Source of the DNA: an uncultured Eubacterium sp.
GTDB lineage: Bacteria; Bacillota_A; Clostridia; Lachnospirales; Lachnospiraceae
DNA: 39,443 nt
NCBI GenBank assembly: GCA_948468465.1
Contig: CAOKJJ010000023.1
Location: 1-39,443 of the forward strand
Direction of reading: 5' to 3'
Program-made: the position numbers and the translations under genes
Notes under the pieces: model-generated
Database searches by the model: none
The model's input: only the letters and a program-made list of their open reading frames with translations
What the model was told of the DNA's origin: nothing
Shown here: one piece after another, positions 33,079 to 39,443 of the stretch
Position numbering within the stretch: position 1 is the stretch's first letter
Layout: every line of letters starts with the position of its first letter

Positions 33079-33620
33079 ATGCTAATGCCCTTAACGGACT
33101 CCCATCATTTCTACGACGAAACTAACGTAACAATGAATTTGTATTTATAGTGTCAATGCCCTTATCGGGCTTCCATCATTTCTACGTAATCTTCTTAAAG
33201 ACTATGATCTATCTGTTAAATGTGTCAATGCCCTTATCGGACTTCCATCATTTCTACCACTGAATGATGCGCACATGTTAGGCAGATTAACAGTGTGTCA
33301 ATGCCCTTATCGGGCTTCCATCATTTCTACCGGCTCCGGAGAACTATAAAAGATCAAAACCTATATTGTGTCAATGCCCTTATCGGGCTTCCATCATTTC
33401 TACTCTCAATTTCATGCATTTTATTGCAACTGGATTATTGTGTCAATGCCCTTATCAGGCTTCCATCATTTCTACACCCGCAAACCCTTGCTACAGGCTA
33501 GTTATAGCTTTGTGTCAATGCCCTTATCGGGCTTCCATCATTTCTACGTAGCAACTATTTTATTCAGTGCGCAGGATATTGCTTGTGTCAATGCCCTTAT
33601 CGGGCTTCCATCATTTCTAC
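33079..33620 (-). CRISPR. CRISPR array 3: 8 repeats, 7 spacers
   Basis: Repeats start at 33079, 33150, 33222, 33295, 33368, 33440, 33512 and 33585. Spacers are 35-37 bases, all different. The loop is TTATC here instead of the TTAAC of arrays 1 and 2. The left-most repeat is clearly degenerate (GCTAATGCCC, GGACTCCC), marking the old end. The right side is the leader end and transcription is leftwards. Repeats are more uniform than in array 2, so this array may be the most recently active. Confidence 0.93.
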
Positions 33621-33830
33621 CCTATGCTTCTGAAACCAGCTAATTTCAAGGCTTCCAAGACACGATTTTGCAGGTAATTGTCTGACAATTTAAAAATCGA
33701 GTGTTTTTACATCGTTTTTTTGTCTTTTTAAAAATTGTACTAAAATAAATACAATCTATATGCATCTCCATGTTCTATTTTAACTGTATTTGTATAAAAA
33801 TTCAAGATCTATTTTCAAACTACGCAAAAA
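33621..33830 (-). promoter_or_regulatory. Leader of CRISPR array 3
   Basis: Conserved with the leaders of arrays 1 and 2, including the AATTGTCTGACAATT dyad and the ATTGTACTAAAATAAATACAAT segment. Confidence 0.65.
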
Positions 33831-34086
33831 AACTACGCAAAGATTTGTAACAGTTCAAGGTTTATCTGAACTGTTGCAAAACATCTATGTGTACATATTC
33901 GATACATTCATAACCGCACTAAGGAACCGTAAACAAATAACTTAAACAGCACATTTATTTTCCTTCATGGCAATCCAGCCGTTTCCGACACGTTAGAATG
34001 TCCATAACTATACCATCAAAATAATATTTATATTTCCTGTTTTAAAATGGTTTTAAAATGCCACAAAGCTGTTCCTGAAAACACAC

Positions 34087-34122
34087 CAAGAAAGCATCTG
34101 CCTTCCGACAGATGCTTTCTTG
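34087..34122 (-). terminator. Terminator after the PP2C-kinase-RyR operon
   Basis: A perfect 14-bp stem CAAGAAAGCATCTG (34087-34100) pairs with 34109-34122 around an 8-base loop, followed leftwards by a GTGTGTTTT stretch. It closely resembles the hairpin at 26366-26405. Confidence 0.7.
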
Positions 34123-34147
34123 ATGGAACATATTGTTTTGCTATCTG

Positions 34148-34429
34148 CTATTCTCTGCTGATTTTATAACCGGCTTTTATGATCATCTTCAGTGTCTCCA
34201 CAACAGTATTTCTGTCATAATCTTTTTCACTTTCCGCTAGCCTGGCATATGGGATGAGCAGCGGTGTTTTTTTATTTTCCGCATCTTTTACATCGCCATA
34301 GGTCCAGCCTTCCGCCAGCCTTCCGGCTGCCCACACATCATGCACGTTTGCTGCCAGGGCTTCTGTTAATGCGGACAGGTCCTCTGGAAGAATCACATCG
34401 CTTGTGTCAATTGGCTCTGGTTTATACAT
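34148..34429 (-). CDS. Stand-alone RyR-domain protein, copy 2
   Basis: This 93-residue single RyR domain starts 3 bases after the stop of the giant kinase-nuclease gene, with GGAGG 8 bases before the ATG. Motifs are PIDTSDVILPEDLSALTEAL, NVHDVWAAGRLAEGWTYGD and LAESEKDYDR. Twelve differences from the copy at 29730 are spread along the protein and none touches the NVH-xx-W, GW-x-YG or EKDYDR core. Coupling to a protein with its own RyR-like domain suggests that they sense the same ligand or bind each other. Ligand unknown. Confidence 0.9.
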   Translation of the reverse strand: MYKPEPIDTSDVILPEDLSALTEALAANVHDVWAAGRLAEGWTYGDVKDAENKKTPLLIPYARLAESEKDYDRNTVVETLKMIIKAGYKISRE

Positions 34430-34432
34430 CTT

Positions 34433-37400
34433 TCAATCCTCCATATTTGTATAGGTTCCGTTTATTACTTTCATCAAAGTATTTCCGATATTATTGATTT
34501 CATCCTGTTTCCAGATGGTTATAACATCCAGCATTTCGCCGCGCGTTTTCTGCATTTCATTCTCATTGGTTTCCTGCGCATCTGCTATCAGGACAGGGGT
34601 TGCATTGATCCCTAGTTCCTTTGTGACCGTGACCAGCTTGTAATAAAAATCCTGCTGCAGATTTCTTCTTGCCTTGCATTCTATAAATAAGCTTCGAAAA
34701 CCTTTGGTTATAATGCAGTCAAATTCATTTTTCACATTTGTTTCTTTCCAGTTTATTTCCAGGCCGCTGACAACATCATCAAACCGTCCGTTTTCTTTTG
34801 CTTTATGATAGGTATACACTTCAAGCATCTTCCCTGCGGCCGTCATAAGCGCTTTGATCTGCCTGGTTGCATAGGTAAAGCTCATTTTTCCGCCTGCGGA
34901 TGCAGTAAGGTTCATGATATATCCTTTGCCGCTAAAGTAATCCAGAAGTTCTTTCAGTGCATCCTCCCTGCCTGGCGGCATCTGTACGCCATTCACGGAC
35001 AGGCTGTCAAATATGATACTGGCCTCGCCCTTTCCTTCATTCAGATAGATATCAACTGCGTCTGGAACCATAAGCGCATAGACATTGGAAAACAGCCGGT
35101 CATATTCACGCTTCGGATTGCGCTTATCCATGATGATCACCTCGCAGGAATCCGTCGTATATGCATGAATGCTGCTTTCCGGTTCAATAATACGATGTTC
35201 TTTTAAGAACGCAATTATTTTTTCCGCGCTTTTCGCGCATACAAACGGAAGAATATAGCGGTATGCATAACCGGGCATATGCTCCGGCGCCTTTTGTTTC
35301 AGGCATGCGATCACATCGTTTGTTTTCGAATAGTCTCCAAGTGTATCGCAAAGCTGTTTCCAGACAGCTTTATTTTTACAGTATCTTTTCCATAGTTCTT
35401 TATAATCCTGGAAGAACTCCGGCTGGCTGTTGTTTCCGCTTCGCGAGAGATGAAACGCGGCCATATCGGCAACCGTTATAAAGGATGGTTTTGTGATGTA
35501 GCTAAACAGGCTACACCCGGAAAGTTCCACAAATTTCATTTTAGCGGAATCATATTTGTAGTGCGCAAAAGAATTATAAAATCCTGTGCCCTGCAGAATC
35601 CCCGACAATCTGGATGTATTTTTTTCCACTGCGAATACGCGCTTTCCTTTGCTTCTTTTCAGAAGGTCATTTTGCAAAGCAGCAGACAGCTCCTCTATCT
35701 TTGCCACATGCCTGCATGTTACGCGCAGGATCCTTCCGCTGCCAAGTTCTTTGATCTTTGTTTCGAGCTGCTCATTTATCAATGCCGCCGCGCTGTCTGT
35801 ATAGTATATCATCATTTCCACAACAGCCTTCATCCGTTTTTTTCTCATATATTCCAGGATATTCGGCATGGAATTTTTTAAGCCTTTGATATGGCCAGGC
35901 TCCTCCGCAAGGCATACATATAAAATCTTCTTTGGGTCTGCGACAGATGCGGCCGCGACATTTCCAAAAGCCTTTGTGTTGAATTCTTCTTCCGTATCAT
36001 AAGGAATTACCATATAAGCATCTTCTGTATAAGTAAGGATAAATGGAATGTTGCGGATCATATCCGCATCCACCTGTTTCCAGTCACGGTATTCCATGCT
36101 GGCAAGAACCGGATAAAACATTGCTTCAAAAGCCTTCACCTGTTCTGTCACAGACTTCTTCCTTTCATAGGAAAGGTTTTGGACAGCATGCACAAAGGCA
36201 TGTTTTAATCCTTCATACAGGGGTACTTTTTCTTTATCGCCATTCCAGATATCCTTCAGGCAGGAATACCATTCCTGAAAAGAAGCAATGCATTTTTTAT
36301 TCGTTCCGATCAGTGTTTTCATTTCCTCTATGCTGTGTCCTGTGAGGAGGTTTTGTTTTTTAACTTCTTCGGCTTTTTTGGCATACAGCCGGTGCAGTTT
36401 TACCGAAAGCCGGTCCAGGTCATCCAGATGGTTTAATTCTGTCTCTGGTGCGTGATCCCATTTGTCATAACTGCCGTTTCCCGTGTATTCCGCCGCAAGC
36501 TTCTGGTTTGGCATACTGCGTACTATACATATATGCTGTCTGCGTTTTTCATCTTTTGTGGAACCATCCAGACAGTCTGCAAGGTCTTTTTTATATTTCC
36601 AGCCTAAGCAGAGTTTTTCCGTGACCCATCTGCGATGTTCGATCCAGATCAGTTCATTCTTTGTCTGGTTATTTTTTTTATTTGTATGCAGGCCCAGATC
36701 TGTAAATGTGCGTGCAGCTTCCTCAAAACCGCATTCCCGCAGATCAATGCCTATACTGTACAGCTTATATTTCAGCGACAGCACACTGGCAACGCAGGCA
36801 TTGTGGTTGTATTTTTTCCTGAAATTTTTCCGGATCATTTTACGATCCACATTCAGATTCTTTTCCCAGACCAGATGTATGTTGAAAGCCATTCTTTCGA
36901 CTTCCTGATAAGATGCCGTTTTTTTCATATCGGCATTTACATACAGCGGATAGGTTCCGGGATATGGCTGCGGAGCGTTTTCCACGTTTTCACAAATGTA
37001 ATGGATACTGCATTTTGCCTCAAGCGTATCGGCCGCTTCCCTGCACGCATATGCCGCTGATGCATTCAGGCTGTCTTCGCCAAGCGCAATGAATACATAG
37101 TGCGGATATCCGGCATCATAATAATCATACATCAGGTTCTGCAGGATATCTGTATTCGATTTGGCATCATCCCGTTTTAAATTTTCCAACCGGAATGTAA
37201 TATTTCCATATGCATCCTTGCTGCCGTCCAAAGACCCGTCGATATTAAAAAACTGGTTCAGCTGCGGACGCTCTTTGAGATAGACTTCTTTGTCCGTCCC
37301 GTCATCGGATATGACAATTATGTTCAGCGTTTTCCCCCGCATTTGCCCGGCCTGAAGGCACGCGTCAAGAAATTTTTGCCCATAGTTGCCGAATCCTGCG

Positions 37401-38629
37401 ATCAGGATATTGATATCCGCAGCGTCAGCGGGAACATCCTGATACAAAGGCTGTTCATACAAATGATACTGTATCGCCAGTGAAGAGTTTTTTTCTTTAT
37501 TTGCATCCAGTGATTTTTCCACATCCGCCAGTATCCATTGTTCACCGGAACGCTTTCTGGCAGCCAGATCAGAAGGCAGCGCATAATAAAGTGCGTCTTC
37601 CAGGTCTTCCAGCAATTCCTCGCAGTCTGCATATCTGTATGTCCGTTCGCACAGACATTTTTGAAGAATCTTGGTAAGTATCTGCCGCAGCCTTGGATGT
37701 GCATTGGCTTCGGAAGCCTGTATCAGCTTTGAAGTGTCAACCAGTTCTTTCAGCCTGTGGTATTGGCTGCTCTGGTACAGATACTGATGTTCTTTTGCTT
37801 CGCCGGAAACAATGACCGCATGAAACAGCGTGGCTCCGATGGAGTAAATATCCGTCTGATTGCTGGCGTTTTCATATCCCGCTTCCGGTTCCATATACCC
37901 TGTCGTTCCCATGCAGGTGTCGGATGCCTTATATACGGAGCATACAGAATTGACATCAAACAGGGATATGGACTGGGTTAGTGTCTGGTTCCTGCGGTTT
38001 ACAAATCCAAAGTTGGACGGCTTGATATCACGGTGGACCATATCCGCGCAATGCAGGGCGCAGATGCATTCTGTCAGTGATTTGACCGCCAGCAGTACGG
38101 TCACAAGATTTTTTTCGGGCCGGATGCCTGGATGTTTATGAATTTTATCACAGATTTTGTCAAAAGTTTCCAGTTCCGGATCAGGCGTCCATATATAAGA
38201 AGTGCCTATTATCTTTCCCTCTTCATCGCAGCCATGGTAAATCTCAAAAGCCGGTATAAAAGCAGCCAGCTCCGAACCGCCGCTTTTTCGTTTGGCCTCC
38301 ATCAGCATTTCATACGGCTCCAGGTATTCTTGTTCCGCTTTCCGGAACCGTTCTTTTGCATCTTTGAACTCTTCCGGGCTGATCAGCTGTCCGTGTTCAT
38401 TCCGTTCCAATGCGTACGCCTCCGCCGGATAAAATTCTTTCAGGATGCCTTTGCCGCTTTTTTCATAATATGCTTCATAGCATACGGAAGATGCACCGTT
38501 GTCTTGATTTTTATCTTTATTTTTATCCTGATTAATTACTTTCCCGATCGTAAATGTTCTCTTAAATATCCCTTCGTCGCTCTTTCCGCAAAGAAGGATG
38601 GATTTTTTTAAATATTGGCGTTCCTTCAT
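34433..38629 (-). CDS. Ser/Thr kinase - Rossmann - RyR - CARF-like - PD-(D/E)XK nuclease fusion
   Basis: This 1398-residue protein starts at the ATG at 38629 (AGGAG 9 bases upstream), 19 bases after the phosphatase stop. Residues about 10-350 form a Hanks-type kinase: ILKEFYP (Lys64), MVHRDIKPSNFGF (HRD 199-201), FDVNS at 224-228 in place of DFG, GTTGYMEPE near 241-249. Residues about 405-540 are a Rossmann fold, NILIAGFGNYGQKFLDA. Residues about 605-745 look RyR-like (WIEHRRWVTEKLCLGWKY, YDKWDHAPETELNHLDDLDR). Residues about 860-1060 look like a CARF-type sensor (GKRVFAVEKNTSRLSG and following), the least certain part. Residues about 1275-1355 match the nuclease of Card1/Can proteins (DUF1887): GRFDDVVSGL, NEFDCII, LFIECKA and YYKLVTVTKELG. 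I infer a regulated defence effector. Confidence 0.8.
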   Translation of the reverse strand: MKERQYLKKSILLCGKSDEGIFKRTFTIGKVINQDKNKDKNQDNGASSVCYEAYYEKSGKGILKEFYPAEAYALERNEHGQLISPEEFKDAKERFRKAEQEYLEPYEMLMEAKRKSGGSELAAFIPAFEIYHGCDEEGKIIGTSYIWTPDPELETFDKICDKIHKHPGIRPEKNLVTVLLAVKSLTECICALHCADMVHRDIKPSNFGFVNRRNQTLTQSISLFDVNSVCSVYKASDTCMGTTGYMEPEAGYENASNQTDIYSIGATLFHAVIVSGEAKEHQYLYQSSQYHRLKELVDTSKLIQASEANAHPRLRQILTKILQKCLCERTYRYADCEELLEDLEDALYYALPSDLAARKRSGEQWILADVEKSLDANKEKNSSLAIQYHLYEQPLYQDVPADAADINILIAGFGNYGQKFLDACLQAGQMRGKTLNIIVISDDGTDKEVYLKERPQLNQFFNIDGSLDGSKDAYGNITFRLENLKRDDAKSNTDILQNLMYDYYDAGYPHYVFIALGEDSLNASAAYACREAADTLEAKCSIHYICENVENAPQPYPGTYPLYVNADMKKTASYQEVERMAFNIHLVWEKNLNVDRKMIRKNFRKKYNHNACVASVLSLKYKLYSIGIDLRECGFEEAARTFTDLGLHTNKKNNQTKNELIWIEHRRWVTEKLCLGWKYKKDLADCLDGSTKDEKRRQHICIVRSMPNQKLAAEYTGNGSYDKWDHAPETELNHLDDLDRLSVKLHRLYAKKAEEVKKQNLLTGHSIEEMKTLIGTNKKCIASFQEWYSCLKDIWNGDKEKVPLYEGLKHAFVHAVQNLSYERKKSVTEQVKAFEAMFYPVLASMEYRDWKQVDADMIRNIPFILTYTEDAYMVIPYDTEEEFNTKAFGNVAAASVADPKKILYVCLAEEPGHIKGLKNSMPNILEYMRKKRMKAVVEMMIYYTDSAAALINEQLETKIKELGSGRILRVTCRHVAKIEELSAALQNDLLKRSKGKRVFAVEKNTSRLSGILQGTGFYNSFAHYKYDSAKMKFVELSGCSLFSYITKPSFITVADMAAFHLSRSGNNSQPEFFQDYKELWKRYCKNKAVWKQLCDTLGDYSKTNDVIACLKQKAPEHMPGYAYRYILPFVCAKSAEKIIAFLKEHRIIEPESSIHAYTTDSCEVIIMDKRNPKREYDRLFSNVYALMVPDAVDIYLNEGKGEASIIFDSLSVNGVQMPPGREDALKELLDYFSGKGYIMNLTASAGGKMSFTYATRQIKALMTAAGKMLEVYTYHKAKENGRFDDVVSGLEINWKETNVKNEFDCIITKGFRSLFIECKARRNLQQDFYYKLVTVTKELGINATPVLIADAQETNENEMQKTRGEMLDVITIWKQDEINNIGNTLMKVINGTYTNMED

Positions 38630-38648
38630 GCCGGTTTTCTCCTTTTGT

Positions 38649-39335
38649 CTATTGCAGATCCATAAATATGATACTATGGTCATCAAAGATTTCCTGCGAG
38701 CCAAGATACTCTTCCAGTCTTCGCATTTCGTGGTTGGAAATCATGGCGGATACTTCCGGTTTCAGCCTGTTTCTTTCAAACATCTGCCGCCATGCGCCGT
38801 CCGAACAGATCATAACGGATTCCATCCCTACCGCGCTGACGTCCTTGAAAACAGCCATTTCATGGGCGTTTTCTGTTGTGGTTGCACAACATCCCGACGA
38901 ACTGTCCGCCGGCATTGCCAAAATGCGGCAGCGTCCGCCTCCCGCTGCCAGGATGATACCGTCCCCAAGGTGAAAACATAACAGCCGCTGTTTGGCCTTA
39001 TCATATAACACGCTGGAAATTGTACTGGAATATGCTTCCGGTTCCTTTTTATCTTCCATGGCCCGCTGTTTTAATTCGTAAAGGATATGAGAAAGGCCAA
39101 GTTCCAAAACCTGTCTGCCGTTCATTTCAAAAAACGCGGAACCTTTCTTGAATAACAGGTTCGTAATCGCCCTGCCTGCAATCTCTGCTCCTGTTTTTGC
39201 CTCGCTGCAGGATGATACGCCGTCCGCTAATGAGATAACGGCATATCTTTTGTTTTCCGCATGACAGACCGCGTCCTGGTTTTGCACATGGGACGCGGCA
39301 TGGCAGGCGCCTGTATGACTGAATGTATAAATCAT
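38649..39335 (-). CDS. PP2C-type Ser/Thr protein phosphatase
   Basis: This 228-residue PPM-family phosphatase keeps the acidic metal-binding motifs in order: HVQNQDAVC near 17-25, ISLADGVSSCSEA near 34-46, STISSVLYD in the middle, MICSDGAWRQMF near 170 and IFDDHSIIFMDL at the C-terminus. It is slightly shorter than the usual 240-250 residues but looks complete and has no membrane segment. It is the first gene of the operon and very likely removes phosphates placed by the kinase encoded directly after it, perhaps holding the system off. GGAGGG lies 13 bases from the ATG, rather far. Confidence 0.9.
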   Translation of the reverse strand: MIYTFSHTGACHAASHVQNQDAVCHAENKRYAVISLADGVSSCSEAKTGAEIAGRAITNLLFKKGSAFFEMNGRQVLELGLSHILYELKQRAMEDKKEPEAYSSTISSVLYDKAKQRLLCFHLGDGIILAAGGGRCRILAMPADSSSGCCATTTENAHEMAVFKDVSAVGMESVMICSDGAWRQMFERNRLKPEVSAMISNHEMRRLEEYLGSQEIFDDHSIIFMDLQ

Positions 39336-39443
39336 TTTGAAGCTGTCTCCCTCCTGACCGATCCTTTACATGTTTAAATATGCATTATGAACTTAAAAAC
39401 AATTTCTTGCGCAAAATGGCAAAATTTTAATACTATGCAACAG
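39336..39443 (-). promoter_or_regulatory. Upstream region of the PP2C-kinase operon
   Basis: This AT-rich 108-base segment up to the window edge should contain the operon promoter. Possible leftward boxes are TTGTTT and ATTTAA 17 bases apart, but the match is weak. It lacks the C6-type element found before nrdG and the peptide genes. Confidence 0.3.

Larger units (their letters stand above)
32446..34076. repeat. CRISPR cassette 3
   Basis: The order is the same as in cassettes 1 and 2: a shared start ACTGTTTTCAGCAGTA, promoter elements e and f, AT-rich flank with MKKLYKK start, array, leader, and right flank (ACAGCACATTTATTTT onward). This is the cleanest copy, with neither the IS remnant of cassette 2 nor the insertion of cassette 1. 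Outside the array, 32450-33078 and 33621-34076 hold no convincing gene. Confidence 0.75.

Noticed and set aside
33295..33643. Plus-strand frames of 60-90 codons across array 3 (and 28063-28299 in array 2)
   Set aside because: They translate CRISPR repeats (recurring SMPLSGFHHFY-type segments) and have no ribosome sites.

Overview
The window looks like a chromosomal accessory region of a low-to-mid-GC Firmicute of the Clostridia, most likely a gut Lachnospiraceae. The reasons are strong GGAGG-type ribosome sites, a class III (oxygen-sensitive) ribonucleotide reductase, cell-wall-binding repeats and the style of the polysaccharide genes. No species call is possible from sequence alone. Almost every gene lies on the minus strand, so the biological reading order is right to left.

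Right to left: (1) 39.3-34.1 kb is a compact three-gene operon. It holds a PP2C-type phosphatase, a 1398-residue protein joining a Ser/Thr kinase, a Rossmann domain, a RyR domain, a CARF-like region and a Card1-type PD-(D/E)XK nuclease, and a small stand-alone RyR protein. (2) 34.1-32.4 kb is CRISPR cassette 3 (8 repeats). (3) 32.3-29.4 kb holds nrdG, an nrdD-like gene broken by one missing base, a second RyR protein and an unknown 98-residue protein. (4) 29.4-27.5 kb is CRISPR cassette 2 (9 repeats), interrupted by an IS200/IS605 remnant. (5) 27.4-26.4 kb has 18-, 33- and 57-residue peptide genes and a decayed RelB/PIN toxin-antitoxin pair. (6) 26.35-24.96 kb is CRISPR cassette 1 (3 repeats). 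(7) 24.9-23.8 kb has a second peptide cluster, with two more 57-residue double-glycine peptides and another 18/33-residue pair, and a small gene cut by an in-frame stop. The three CRISPR cassettes share leader, flank and promoter sequences and alternate with unrelated small operons. No cas gene is in the window.

(8) 23.73-23.42 kb carries two 27-bp inverted repeats around a 260-bp segment, just upstream of (9) a polysaccharide operon of about 21.5 kb (23.37-1.81 kb). That operon starts with an XRE regulator and contains a GT4-GT2 fusion, three nested members of a HAD/'RDG-DIGW' family, an ABC-2 exporter (Wzm/Wzt), two pyruvyltransferase-family proteins, a membrane glycosyltransferase-like protein with wall-binding repeats, a formyltransferase with a G10 tract, an ATP-grasp ligase, a NeuD-like acyltransferase, a polyprenyl-phosphate GT2, a flippase and WecE. 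(10) The left edge has a Uma2 nuclease and a partial AAA-ATPase.

Two stories stand out. The polysaccharide operon seems built for on/off and structural variation: a possible invertible promoter, a poly-G contingency tract and intergenic short tandem repeats. The 24-39 kb region looks like a defence or competition island built from repeated CRISPR-plus-promoter cassettes. Seven copies of one unusual promoter element lie in or beside the cassettes, and RyR domains recur in its operons.
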